From Reinekea sp. G2M2-21 (lineage in GTDB: Bacteria; Pseudomonadota; Gammaproteobacteria; Pseudomonadales; Natronospirillaceae): DNA of 64,000 nt. The position numbers were made by a program, and so were the translations under genes. The stretch's first letter is position 1, and each line of letters starts with the position of its first letter. The notes beneath the pieces are model-generated. The model saw only the letters and a list, made by a program, of their open reading frames with translations, was not told where the DNA came from and did no database searches. Location of the stretch: the NCBI RefSeq assembly GCF_015687175.1, contig NZ_JADPQG010000001.1, positions 1,054,001 to 1,118,000 of the forward strand, in the 5' to 3' direction. Shown piece after piece: positions 47,732-56,994 of the stretch.

Positions 47732-48774
47732 AAGCTATCATTTTTACTCATGAATACCCTCCGTTTTTAGGTGGCGCAGGCTCGGTTGCGCGCAATATTT
47801 TTGGACAGAGGTGCTGTTTAAATAAGTCTGGAATCGATCTTTTTGTTTTTCATGCAAAGTATTCTGAAGAGGTTATTCAGGAAGGTGAGGCGATATATGC
47901 CCGCAGTTTTTTAGGTGACCTATATTCTGTTGTTAAGTTTATCTTTTGCCTGTTTCGATATGACATAATTATTGCAAATGACAAGCGTTACCATAAATTA
48001 GGTGCATTTTTAAACTTATTCGGCATGTCGAATAAAGTAATTTACTTTATGCATGGCCAAGAGTTAGAGTCGATCAAGTCAAGTCTTTTTAGGGTTGTTT
48101 ATAAAAGAGCATTACGATCGGCTAAAAATGTGGTTTTTGTTAGTGAGTTTTTGCGAAGGAAGATTGGAGATGAGCTAGGTAGGGATTATCGAAGTTCCGT
48201 ATTGCGCAATACTTCCAAATTTGAATCATTTGTTACGACTCCCCTATCTTCTCCTATAAGATCAAAATCACTCTTAACGGTTTCGCGATTAGTTCCACAG
48301 AAAGGCCTGTTGCGAATGGTGGATTTATACATCGAGTTAGTGAAATTTTATCCAGAGTTGGAATGGCACATTGTTGGAGATGGACCTTTATTTTCTCAAA
48401 TTAAAGATGCGACAGCAGGATTGAATGTGACAATGCACGGGGCTTTGCATGGTGAAAGTCTCGCTGCTTTGTATCAACATTGTAGTGTAAACTGGTTGCT
48501 ATCCGAATATGAGGAATCATTTGGGCTGACATTTCTAGAGTCTGCATCATTTGGAGTCCCGTCTATTGCCTATAGCGGAGATGGCGCTGAAGAGGTTTTG
48601 AGGCGTTGCCGTGGGCTTGTTCTTGATTCAAATTCACCAAATAAACATATTGTTAATTCTATTGCATTCTTTTTAGAAAATATGCCTGTGCCAGCTCTTG
48701 TTGTTGAGGGTGCGAGTTTTTATTCTTCAGCAGCTATGGTTTCAGAGTTTGTTAAGGCCGTTGGTGATGAGTAG
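47728..48774 (+). CDS. GT4 glycosyltransferase
   Basis: 348 residues. The N-terminal acceptor domain has FTHEYPPFLGGAGSVAR (6-22), typical of GT4 enzymes. The donor domain has VSRLVPQKGLLRMV and EX7E in YEESFGLTFLESASFG (about 260). It adds a sugar of the repeat unit, specificity unknown. It starts within the previous stop (ATGA) and overlaps the wzy start by 8 bases. Confidence 0.88.
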   Translation: MKAIIFTHEYPPFLGGAGSVARNIFGQRCCLNKSGIDLFVFHAKYSEEVIQEGEAIYARSFLGDLYSVVKFIFCLFRYDIIIANDKRYHKLGAFLNLFGMSNKVIYFMHGQELESIKSSLFRVVYKRALRSAKNVVFVSEFLRRKIGDELGRDYRSSVLRNTSKFESFVTTPLSSPIRSKSLLTVSRLVPQKGLLRMVDLYIELVKFYPELEWHIVGDGPLFSQIKDATAGLNVTMHGALHGESLAALYQHCSVNWLLSEYEESFGLTFLESASFGVPSIAYSGDGAEEVLRRCRGLVLDSNSPNKHIVNSIAFFLENMPVPALVVEGASFYSSAAMVSEFVKAVGDE

Positions 48775-50044
48775 GATACTATCGCTCCCGTTGGCTTTGT
48801 GGGTATCAGTTTTGTTGTTTCTAAGCTTGGGTACTTCGTTTTTTTCATTTGAAGTTGCAGGGGCTAGAGTCTACATTTTTGATTTGATTGCAGTATTTCT
48901 CTTGCTATATTTTTTGTTGCAATGTGGTAGTGTCAGGCTCAAGGCTTACAATATCCGAATGTTACTTGGGGTCTATTTCTATATCGCCTTGCTTATTTCA
49001 TTGCCGTTGTTTGTTTCGGTGCTAAATAATGAACAGGTCTCAGGGGTTCTCCTGACATCTGCTCGTTTTTTTCTATTGTCTATACTTATTTTGTTAGCCC
49101 CTATACTGGTCTCTGAATCATACGATATTCAATTGGTTTTCTACAACTGTTTGGGGTTTATGATTGCTCTGAATTTTATTTATGGCTTATTGCAGTTGCT
49201 AGAGTTTCAAAATGTGATTCCTTATGGGGTGTTACCTCACCATTGGGTGTATTCTGATAATGAATGGTTTAAGTTTGATGATTGGGGCCGTTCGTCAGGC
49301 CTTCTAAAAGGACCTAATGAATTGGGCTGGTTTGGCGTTATCGCGTTTAGCTTAGTATTAGCAAAATACATTCAAAAAAGTACACTCCTTAATTTAGTAA
49401 TGCTTTTGATGGCAGCGTCATTGCCATTTGTGTCCAATTCTCGCAGTGCTATTCTAGGTTTGATTATAGCTTATATAACATCTCTCATTTTAGTTGTGAT
49501 TTTTTTGTTTGCATCACGTAATAGTTCGCTTAGTCGGATGTATTTTAAGTATTTATTGCTATTTGTGCCTATTGGTGCAGGAGCAGTAGGGATGGCATGG
49601 CTGTTTTTCGATTATTTGAAAATTGACCGATTGTGGTCTGGCGTTGTTAGTGTATTGGGCCTAGAAGAAGATACATCGCTAAGTGGAAGGCTTGATATGT
49701 GGCAAGGAGTGGTAAGTTTGCTCAATCAAAATAATGGGTGGCTTTTTGGTTTGGGTGTAAATCCTGATTCGTTGTTTGGTGCCGTAGATTCTGGTTGGTT
49801 AAGTTACATTGTGAAGGGCGGCTTAGTATTGGCTTTTACATTTTTCATCGTATTGTTAGTTTTATTCATTCAGTCAATTCTCATTTTTCGAAAAACTAGA
49901 AAGCCATTTTTTTTAGGTGTCTCATTGGTTTGGGTGGCGGTAATCGTTGGCCTGTTTTTTGTGGAGGTGCAACATTTTTCAAGTATTTTGCTTCTCTATG
50001 TGGCGTATTCTATGGTTTTGGCTGATTGTCACAAGAGGGGCTGA
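48767..50044 (+). CDS. wzy: Wzy-type O-antigen/EPS polymerase
   Basis: About 425 residues with 10-12 transmembrane helices and one larger periplasmic loop around SGLLKGPNELGW and the second near DTSLSGRLDMWQGVVSLL, the layout of Wzy and O-antigen ligase-like proteins. The start is ATG 48767, which overlaps the preceding stop as ATGAGTAG; the frame is open further upstream but that part lies inside the GT4 gene. As waaL is found separately at 59122, this member is best read as the polymerase. Confidence 0.82.
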   Translation: MSRILSLPLALWVSVLLFLSLGTSFFSFEVAGARVYIFDLIAVFLLLYFLLQCGSVRLKAYNIRMLLGVYFYIALLISLPLFVSVLNNEQVSGVLLTSARFFLLSILILLAPILVSESYDIQLVFYNCLGFMIALNFIYGLLQLLEFQNVIPYGVLPHHWVYSDNEWFKFDDWGRSSGLLKGPNELGWFGVIAFSLVLAKYIQKSTLLNLVMLLMAASLPFVSNSRSAILGLIIAYITSLILVVIFLFASRNSSLSRMYFKYLLLFVPIGAGAVGMAWLFFDYLKIDRLWSGVVSVLGLEEDTSLSGRLDMWQGVVSLLNQNNGWLFGLGVNPDSLFGAVDSGWLSYIVKGGLVLAFTFFIVLLVLFIQSILIFRKTRKPFFLGVSLVWVAVIVGLFFVEVQHFSSILLLYVAYSMVLADCHKRG

Positions 50045-50046
50045 AC

Positions 50047-51093
50047 GTGATATTGGTAGTTGGGAATTTTGGTGTAGTTAGTGGTAGGCAGTGCGGTCAA
50101 ACTGTAAAGACGCAGCAGATTTGTAAGATGTTAGGGAACACTTGGCAAGTGATTGAGTTGAATTCTGAGGAATTCAAGACTAAGCCTATCGCAACTTTAT
50201 ATACCTTAATAGCTTCGATCTTCAAAGCTGACGCTATGGTTATGCTTCCAGCGCAATCTTTACTCCCTTATATGGTTTTATTCTCTTCCATTGTGAAGTT
50301 GTTTTCAAAAAAAATTACAGTTTATTCTGTCATTGGGGGTTGGTTGCCAAATTACCTTGAGCGACGAAAGGTTCTAAGGTGGTTGGTTAGAAGGGTTGAT
50401 GCAATATTGGTTGAGACAAAAGGAATGCAGAAATTATTGCAAAATCAAAGGATTACTTCTCTAGTTGTTCCTAACAGTAAGGATTTTAGTTTAGACGTTG
50501 TTAATCAGCTGAAATCGAATATAAATAATGTTGAAGATTTCACCTATTTGAATCAATGTGTGTACATAGGGCGAGTTACCGCTGAGAAAGGAGTAGGCTA
50601 TGCCTTGGAGGCAGTTGCAGAGTTTAATAAATTGACAAATAGCCGCATTATTTTAGATGTTTTTGGTCCGATCGATATAGAGTATAAGAAAGAATTTGAG
50701 AGTCTGCTAGAGAAATATAGTAGCGACGTTAGGTATAAGGGGGTAATTCAGAGCCATGAGGTGCAGCGCCAGATTGGTAAATATGATGCACTTTTGTTTC
50801 CTACTTTTTATAAAGGTGAGGGGTTTCCGGGTGTATTAATTGATTCCTTTTCTGCGGGGCTCCCTGTTATTGCTTCAAATTGGGCTTACAATAAAGAATT
50901 CATTAAGCATGGAGTGAACGGATTTATCGTTAATGTTAAAGATACTAGTTCTATAGTGGCCGCTTTACTAGAGCTTTATGGAAGTGATTTGAGCTCGATA
51001 AAGCGAAGTTGTTTGAATAGTTGTGCAGATTTCCATAGCGATAAAGTAGGTAAAGATATAACTACCATAGTTTATGGTTTATTAAAAGGGTAG
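50047..51093 (+). CDS. GT4-like glycosyltransferase
   Basis: About 348 residues, GT-B fold: VVGNFGVVSGRQCGQT at the N-terminus, YIGRVTAEKGVGYALEA, and a variant EX7E, GEGFPGVLIDSFSAGLPVIAS, in which the second acidic residue is Asp. The best start is GTG 50047, 7 bases after GAGGGG and 2 bases past the wzy stop; a TTG at 50026 is in frame. Specificity is unknown. Confidence 0.83.
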   Translation: MILVVGNFGVVSGRQCGQTVKTQQICKMLGNTWQVIELNSEEFKTKPIATLYTLIASIFKADAMVMLPAQSLLPYMVLFSSIVKLFSKKITVYSVIGGWLPNYLERRKVLRWLVRRVDAILVETKGMQKLLQNQRITSLVVPNSKDFSLDVVNQLKSNINNVEDFTYLNQCVYIGRVTAEKGVGYALEAVAEFNKLTNSRIILDVFGPIDIEYKKEFESLLEKYSSDVRYKGVIQSHEVQRQIGKYDALLFPTFYKGEGFPGVLIDSFSAGLPVIASNWAYNKEFIKHGVNGFIVNVKDTSSIVAALLELYGSDLSSIKRSCLNSCADFHSDKVGKDITTIVYGLLKG

Positions 51094-51103
51094 GTTTTGT
51101 TTT

Positions 51104-52375
51104 ATGAGTAGAAAAATTTCTGTTATTGGGCTGGGGTATGTGGGTTTGCCAGTCGCAGTCTCATTTGGGAAGCGCCACAAAGTAATTGGTTTTGATATAT
51201 CTAATGCAAGAGTAGATGCCCTTAAGTCTGGGGTTGATTCCACTTTAGAAGTTGAGGCTAGTGAATTGGCGGAAGCTGATATTCTCTTTACTTCGACACC
51301 AGGTGACCTCGTAGAGGCAGATTTTCATATCGTAGCCGTTCCAACGCCAATAGATGGCTCAAAAGTTCCTGATTTATCTCCTTTATTAGGAGCCTCTAAA
51401 ACTGTAGGGTCTGTGTTGAAAGCTGGCGATATAGTTGTGTTTGAATCTACTGTATATCCAGGTGCTACAGAATTTGATTGCATACCTGTTTTGGAGCAGG
51501 AGTCTTCATTGAAGGCTGGGGTAGATTTTTTTGTGGGGTACTCTCCTGAGCGAATTAACCCTGGTGATAAGGAGCACTCGTTTGAAAATATTCTAAAGGT
51601 CGTATCTGGGCAAAACGAAAACATTGCAAATATTATAGCAGAAACCTACGCTTCGGTCGTTAAAGCCGGTGTATACGTGGCTGAGTCAATTCAAGTTGCG
51701 GAAGCGTCTAAAGTTATTGAAAATACACAGCGTGATTTAAATATCGCTCTAATTAACGAGCTGGCAGTTATATTCTCGCATATGGGAATTGATACAGAGT
51801 CTGTACTTGAGGCTGCTTCTACAAAATGGAATTTTTTGCCGTTTAAGCCTGGGCTTGTAGGAGGGCACTGCATTGGGGTAGATCCCTATTATTTAACCTA
51901 TCGTGCTAAGCAATTTGGATACTATCCTTCAGTAATAAGTGCAGGGCGACGAGTTAACGATAATATGTCAGCTCATGTTACAGGCCTACTTACAAAGGAA
52001 ATGATAAAAAAAGAAATAAATGTGGCTAAAAGTAGGGTATTGGTACTGGGAATAACATTTAAAGAAGATTGCCCTGATCTTAGAAACACTAAAGTCGTCG
52101 ATGTAGTCAATCATCTTAAAGAGCTAAACATAGCAGTGGATGTTTACGACCCTTGGGTATCGCCCCATGATGTTGAAGAAGAGTTAAGAATTGGGGCTTT
52201 ACAGTCATTGAAGGGGCAAGAAGGCATGTACGATGCTGTGTTAATTGCTGTTCGTCACAAGCAGTTTCTTGAAATGAGCTCGTCGAAAATCAAGACTTTA
52301 TTGAAGCCTATATCTGTTCTAATGGATTTGAAATCTGTATTGCCGAAAAATGAAGTAAATGTAATTAGGCTGTAG
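51104..52375 (+). CDS. UDP-N-acetylhexosamine 6-dehydrogenase (TviB/WbpO-like)
   Basis: 423 residues, UDP-sugar dehydrogenase family: GLGYVGLPVAVSFG (9-22) and the catalytic Cys in GLVGGHCIGVDPYYL (about 255-269). It resembles TviB/WbpO, which oxidise UDP-GlcNAc or UDP-GalNAc to the uronic acid, rather than WecC. It would be the second hexosaminuronate activity of this operon. No partner C4 epimerase of the TviC/WbpP type is visible, so the product is more likely UDP-GlcNAcA unless epimerised elsewhere. Confidence 0.88.
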   Translation: MSRKISVIGLGYVGLPVAVSFGKRHKVIGFDISNARVDALKSGVDSTLEVEASELAEADILFTSTPGDLVEADFHIVAVPTPIDGSKVPDLSPLLGASKTVGSVLKAGDIVVFESTVYPGATEFDCIPVLEQESSLKAGVDFFVGYSPERINPGDKEHSFENILKVVSGQNENIANIIAETYASVVKAGVYVAESIQVAEASKVIENTQRDLNIALINELAVIFSHMGIDTESVLEAASTKWNFLPFKPGLVGGHCIGVDPYYLTYRAKQFGYYPSVISAGRRVNDNMSAHVTGLLTKEMIKKEINVAKSRVLVLGITFKEDCPDLRNTKVVDVVNHLKELNIAVDVYDPWVSPHDVEEELRIGALQSLKGQEGMYDAVLIAVRHKQFLEMSSSKIKTLLKPISVLMDLKSVLPKNEVNVIRL

Positions 52376-53565
52376 TGAAAGTGAAAAGAATAGCAATCCT
52401 GTCCTTCTACTATAGTCCAGACCTTAGCGCAGGGTCGTTCCGAACCCGGGCTTTGGTCGAATGTTTACTGAAGATGCAAGATGTAAAAATTGATGTTATC
52501 ACGACTTTTCCTAACCGTTATGCGAGCTATAGTGCAAGTGGCTTTGAACTTGAGTCGCATGGCCGCTTAACGGTAAAGCGTATAGCTCTGCCATATCATA
52601 AGAGTGGGATGATAGATCAAGCAAAATCTTTTTCTGTGTTTGCTTCTCTGGCGCTGAAGTATCTGAAAGGGAAAGAATATGACTTGATATACGCGACTAG
52701 TTCCAGGCTATTGACGGCTTGTCTAGGGGCTCTAATTAGCCGTATGAAACGAGTACCTCTGTATCTTGATATTAGAGATATTTTTGTAGATACCATTTCT
52801 GATGTGCTTCCGCGTAAAGTAACTTTTTTTATGTTGCCTGTGTTTAAAATGTTGGAGAAATTCGCGGTAAGTAGTGCCGTTAGGATTAACTTGGTGTCGG
52901 AGGGGTTTGGAGGGTACTTTAAATCTAGATATGATGATTTAGATTTGACGTTCCATACGAATGGAATTGATGAGCTTTTTATCAAGGATACAGTTCATTC
53001 TAAGGGTCAGAAGGAAGGCCCTGTAAATATTTTATATGCTGGTAATATGGGAGAAGGGCAGGGGCTTCACATAATTGTTCCAGCGATTGCTAAAAAACTT
53101 GAAGGCAGGGCAGTATTTAGGTTGATAGGTGATGGTGGGCGTAAAGATTTATTAAAAGAGCATCTTAGTAAGCATAGAGTGAAAAATGTAGAGCTACTTC
53201 CCCCTATATCGCGAGAGAAACTGTTGGTTGAATATGAAGAGGCAGACGTGTTGTTTCTGCACTTAAATGATATACCCGCATTTGAAAAAGTTCTTCCCTC
53301 GAAGCTCTTTGAGTATGCTGCGCTAGGTAAGCCAATATTAGCTGGTGTAGGTGGTTATGCTGCTGAGTTTTTGAAATCTGAAGTCGATAATTGTTCTGTA
53401 TTTCCGCCCGGTAACTCAGAGGCTGGAGCGAAAGGATTGGACGCGTTGACGTTAGGCACATTTGAGCGCGCAGAGTTCAAAAATAAATATTCTAGGGATA
53501 AAATAATGTCTGTTATGGCAAAAGACGTATTGGAATGTGCTGTTTCTAAAGGTCCAATTGTATGA
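52375..53565 (+). CDS. GT4 glycosyltransferase, WbuB-like
   Basis: 396 residues. The N-terminus ILSFYYSPDLSAGSFRTRAL and the donor-site region VLPSKLFEYAALGKPILAG are typical of the WbuB group, which adds aminosugars such as FucNAc. It starts at a GTG sharing one base with the previous stop. It ends 4 bases inside the WbpV-like gene. Donor specificity is unproven; the neighbouring aminosugar genes make an N-acetyl sugar likely. Confidence 0.86.
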   Translation: MKVKRIAILSFYYSPDLSAGSFRTRALVECLLKMQDVKIDVITTFPNRYASYSASGFELESHGRLTVKRIALPYHKSGMIDQAKSFSVFASLALKYLKGKEYDLIYATSSRLLTACLGALISRMKRVPLYLDIRDIFVDTISDVLPRKVTFFMLPVFKMLEKFAVSSAVRINLVSEGFGGYFKSRYDDLDLTFHTNGIDELFIKDTVHSKGQKEGPVNILYAGNMGEGQGLHIIVPAIAKKLEGRAVFRLIGDGGRKDLLKEHLSKHRVKNVELLPPISREKLLVEYEEADVLFLHLNDIPAFEKVLPSKLFEYAALGKPILAGVGGYAAEFLKSEVDNCSVFPPGNSEAGAKGLDALTLGTFERAEFKNKYSRDKIMSVMAKDVLECAVSKGPIV

Positions 53566-54512
53566 ATGTTCTGGTGACTGGTGCTAATGGGTTCCTTGGA
53601 CAGGCTTTAATCAAGCAGCTGGTTTCACAAAGGAATATTCACGCTCGCACCTTAACCCGAAAGCCAATTGATGCTGGCCAGTTAGACTCATTTGTAGGTG
53701 AGTTGGACGATATCGAATTACTAAGCAATGCGGTTAATGGAATGGAAAGCATTATTCACTGTGCCGCGCGAGCCCATGTTATGGAAGACTCCAGTGAAAA
53801 CCCATTGGATGAATATCGCATTACTAACGTTAAAGGCAGTATTGCTTTAGCAAATGCTGCCATTCAGAGTGGTGTAAAGCGGTTCATTTACATCAGCTCT
53901 ATTAAGGTTAATGGTGGGAGTACATCTGACGAAAACGCTTTTACCCCTTTCGATACTGCAAGCCCTGAAGATTACTACGGCCAGTCTAAATACGAAGCCG
54001 AAGAAGCACTCAAGGAATTAGTTCGGGAAAGCGATATGGAACTCGTGATTATTCGCCCGCCTCTTGTTTACGGGCCAGGAGTAAAGGGGAATTTCGCCAG
54101 TTTACTCAAGCTTAGCGCAAAGCCGCTTCCACTCCCTTTAGGCGCAATTAATAACTCACGCAGTTTGGTTGCTTTAGATAACCTTGTAGATTTAATCATG
54201 ACATGTATTGGCCATGAGAATGCAGCTGGTAAAACCTTTTTAGTCAGTGATGATGAAGATGTGTCTACCTCTGAATTGCTAAATAAGATTGGGGCTGCAA
54301 TGGGCAAAAAGTTATTGCTGCTTCCTGTGCCAAAGTGGTTAATGCTGGGGCCAGCAAAGCTGCTGGGCCAATCAGGTGCAGTAGAGCGGTTGTTTGGTTC
54401 ACTCCGGGTTGATATTTCCTTTACTAAAGAGCAGCTATCTTGGGTCCCGCCAGTTTCTATGGACGAACAGCTCAAAAGTACCATTGCCGCAATGTATAAA
54501 GAGAAAAAGTGA
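53562..54512 (+). CDS. UDP-QuiNAc dehydrogenase/reductase, WbpV-like SDR
   Basis: A 316-residue extended SDR: GANGFLGQAL (7-16), ISSIKVNG and the active-site Tyr/Lys in YGQSKYEAE. It resembles WbpV/WreQ, which reduces UDP-4-keto-6-deoxy-GlcNAc to UDP-QuiNAc. The neighbours fit: a PglC/WreU-like phosphoglycosyltransferase directly downstream (4-base overlap), then the WbpM-like dehydratase that makes the 4-keto intermediate. Confidence 0.83.
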   Translation: MNVLVTGANGFLGQALIKQLVSQRNIHARTLTRKPIDAGQLDSFVGELDDIELLSNAVNGMESIIHCAARAHVMEDSSENPLDEYRITNVKGSIALANAAIQSGVKRFIYISSIKVNGGSTSDENAFTPFDTASPEDYYGQSKYEAEEALKELVRESDMELVIIRPPLVYGPGVKGNFASLLKLSAKPLPLPLGAINNSRSLVALDNLVDLIMTCIGHENAAGKTFLVSDDEDVSTSELLNKIGAAMGKKLLLLPVPKWLMLGPAKLLGQSGAVERLFGSLRVDISFTKEQLSWVPPVSMDEQLKSTIAAMYKEKK

Positions 54513-55063
54513 TGCTTCGAATTTTTGATTTTTTATTTTCTGTAATAGGTCTGGTAATAGGCTTTCCTGTTTTTGTAGTGCTGATCATTATCGGCTTATT
54601 TGATACTGGGTCTCCCATTTTTATACAAGAGCGTGTTGGGCGTAATAAAAAAGCATTTAAGCTCATTAAATTCAGAACCATGAGTGTCGATACCGCATCC
54701 GTTGCAAGTCATTTGGCTTCAAGCGCGTCTATCACCAAGTTTGGAGGCATTTTACGTAAAACAAAGCTCGACGAACTACCGCAACTTTGGAATGTCTTTA
54801 AAGGCGAAATGAGCTTGGTGGGGCCAAGGCCGAATCTTTATAACCAAGAAGAACTAATTGCAGAACGTGAATCTCGTGGCGTTTATGGCGTTCGCCCTGG
54901 CATTACGGGCTTGGCACAAATTAATGAAATCGACATGTCCACCCCTAAATTGTTAGCAGAGACCGATGCCGCTATGCTGCATAACCTGACATTAAAGACC
55001 TATTTTTATTATATTTTCGCTACTGTTGTCGGGAAGGGCAGTGGTGATCGGGTAAAGTACTGA
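54509..55063 (+). CDS. Initiating phosphoglycosyltransferase (bacterial sugar transferase, small monotopic type)
   Basis: 184 residues: one N-terminal membrane helix (3-28), then the catalytic core with [44 protein letters not shown] (Asp-Glu dyad) and RPGITGLAQ. This is the PglC/WreU-like minimal form without the four extra helices of WcaJ/WbaP. It transfers a sugar-1-phosphate to undecaprenyl phosphate, starting repeat-unit assembly; the adjacent genes suggest QuiNAc-1-P as donor residue. Confidence 0.92.
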   Translation: MMLRIFDFLFSVIGLVIGFPVFVVLIIIGLFDTGSPIFIQERVGRNKKAFKLIKFRTMSVDTASVASHLASSASITKFGGILRKTKLDELPQLWNVFKGEMSLVGPRPNLYNQEELIAERESRGVYGVRPGITGLAQINEIDMSTPKLLAETDAAMLHNLTLKTYFYYIFATVVGKGSGDRVKY

Positions 55064-55070
55064 AGGATAG

Positions 55071-56978
55071 ATGTTGAAAAAGAAACTAACCCGTGGTTAT
55101 TTGCGGCTTCGCCGTAGCCACAAAAGATGGATTATGGTGGCTGCAGACTGCTTAATGGTGCCTTTTGCGCTATGGGCTTCTTTGGCGTTGAGAATGGGGG
55201 ATTTTTGGCCTGAATACTTATTAAATCAGTTTTGGTGGCTGTTCCCTGTTATTGTTCCCATTTCTGTGTTCTCTTTTGCCCGCTTAGGGCTTTACCGAGC
55301 CATAGTGCGATTTATTGGCAGTAAAGCTTTGTGGGCCATTGTTCAGGGCTCAGTGTTTATGGCTCTGGTGTTATGGAGCATGGTGTTTCTTTCACGTGAA
55401 CCTGGGTTCCCTCGGTCAATTCCGATTATATTTGCAATGGTATTGTTGGCGTTTGTTGGTGGTAGCCGCTTATGGGTGCGCTGGTTATTCCAGTGGATAA
55501 ACTCCAATTTTGTGGGTAAAGAGCCGGTTGCCATTTATGGTGCGGGTCAATCGGGTATGGAGTTAGTCACGGCTTTACAGAAGGGCAGTCAATTTATTCC
55601 GGTTGCTTTCTTTGATGATAATCCGCAGCTTTGGAAGCATTCTGTACATGGAATTAGGGTGTATTCGCCTAAATATGTTGAAGAAGCTTTGCAAGAATTA
55701 AAAGTAAAACGCGTTTTGTTAGCTGTGCCGCAAGCCACCAAGAAAGAACGTAAACGTATTTTGGATAGGTTAGAGCCTTTCCCTGTGCATGTGCAAACCA
55801 TCCCCGCATTCCCAGATCTGATAGCAGGTAAAGCGACTTTTGATCAACTTCAAGAAGTTGAACTAGAAGATTTGCTCGGGCGAGATCCCATTCCACCGAA
55901 TCCTGAACTATTTGAAAAGTGCATAAAGGGGAAGACGGTTCTGGTTACCGGTGGTGGCGGGTCAATTGGCTCAGAGCTGTGTCGGCAAATAATTACCGCG
56001 CAACCTGCCGTACTTATAGTTTATGAGCAAAGCGAGTTCGCGCTTTATGCAATAGAGCAGGAATTGACTAAACGTATTATTGAACAAGGCTTTTCTACCC
56101 AATTGGTGCCATTGTTGGGAAGTATCGGTAACGAACAGCGCGTACAGGCGTTGTTTGAACTCTACAAACCCCACACGGTATACCATGCTGCGGCCTATAA
56201 ACATGTGCCAATAGTAGAACTTAATGTTTTTGAAGGTATTCGCAATAATGTTCTGGGCACTAAAGTAGTGGCCGAAACAGCTCATATAAACGGTTGTGAG
56301 CACTTTGTACTTGTTTCTACCGATAAGGCGGTGAGGCCTACTAACGTAATGGGCGCTACCAAACGTATGGCAGAGCAGGTTGTACAGCAACTCGCAGTAC
56401 ATTCGACTACTGTGTTTAGTATGGTGCGATTCGGTAACGTACTGGGTTCTTCGGGCTCAGTTGTGCCTTTGTTTCGTAAACAAATTGCAGCGGGTGGGCC
56501 TGTTACGGTTACACACCCAGATATAACACGATTTTTTATGACGATACCCGAAGCGTCGCAGTTAGTGATACAAGCTGGCGCTATGGCAGAAGGTGGTGAC
56601 GTATTTGTACTCGATATGGGCGAACCCGTTAAAATTGTCGATTTAGCATCACGTATGATAGAGCTCAGCGGGTACGATGTTAAAAACGACGCTAACCCTT
56701 ATGGTGATATTGCAATTGAATTTTCTGGGTTACGCCCAGGAGAGAAGCTGTATGAAGAGCTTTTAATAGGCGATAATGTTACCGGCACAGAACACAGTAA
56801 AATTTTGCGCGCTAATGAAGTGTGCGTGAATGTAGAACAGTTGGTCGCTGCGCTTGACAAAATTACAGAGGCTGAGCGAAGTCAGGATTCTAAACTCGCG
56901 CGCAAAACACTTCAGCAAGTGGTTAGTGGCTTTCAACCGAGTTCAGGCGATATCGATTTATTAGCGAGTGTTCAATAA
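55071..56978 (+). CDS. UDP-GlcNAc 4,6-dehydratase, WbpM/PglF family
   Basis: 635 residues. Four N-terminal transmembrane helices (about 15-135), a CoA-binding-like Rossmann domain (about 150-270), and the C-terminal dehydratase with GGGGSIGSELC, KHVPIVE and STDKAVRPTNVMGATKR. Met replaces the SDR catalytic Tyr, as in WbpM. It makes UDP-4-keto-6-deoxy-GlcNAc from UDP-GlcNAc. AAGGA precedes the ATG at 55071. Last gene of the operon, 16 bases from the convergent lptG stop. Confidence 0.93.
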   Translation: MLKKKLTRGYLRLRRSHKRWIMVAADCLMVPFALWASLALRMGDFWPEYLLNQFWWLFPVIVPISVFSFARLGLYRAIVRFIGSKALWAIVQGSVFMALVLWSMVFLSREPGFPRSIPIIFAMVLLAFVGGSRLWVRWLFQWINSNFVGKEPVAIYGAGQSGMELVTALQKGSQFIPVAFFDDNPQLWKHSVHGIRVYSPKYVEEALQELKVKRVLLAVPQATKKERKRILDRLEPFPVHVQTIPAFPDLIAGKATFDQLQEVELEDLLGRDPIPPNPELFEKCIKGKTVLVTGGGGSIGSELCRQIITAQPAVLIVYEQSEFALYAIEQELTKRIIEQGFSTQLVPLLGSIGNEQRVQALFELYKPHTVYHAAAYKHVPIVELNVFEGIRNNVLGTKVVAETAHINGCEHFVLVSTDKAVRPTNVMGATKRMAEQVVQQLAVHSTTVFSMVRFGNVLGSSGSVVPLFRKQIAAGGPVTVTHPDITRFFMTIPEASQLVIQAGAMAEGGDVFVLDMGEPVKIVDLASRMIELSGYDVKNDANPYGDIAIEFSGLRPGEKLYEELLIGDNVTGTEHSKILRANEVCVNVEQLVAALDKITEAERSQDSKLARKTLQQVVSGFQPSSGDIDLLASVQ

Positions 56979-56994
56979 GTTGAATTGGTCTAAC

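Noticed and set aside
48698-48766. Longer wzy start
   Set aside because: The extra 23 codons are inside the GT4 gene in another frame and are not membrane-like; ATG 48767 is the natural start.
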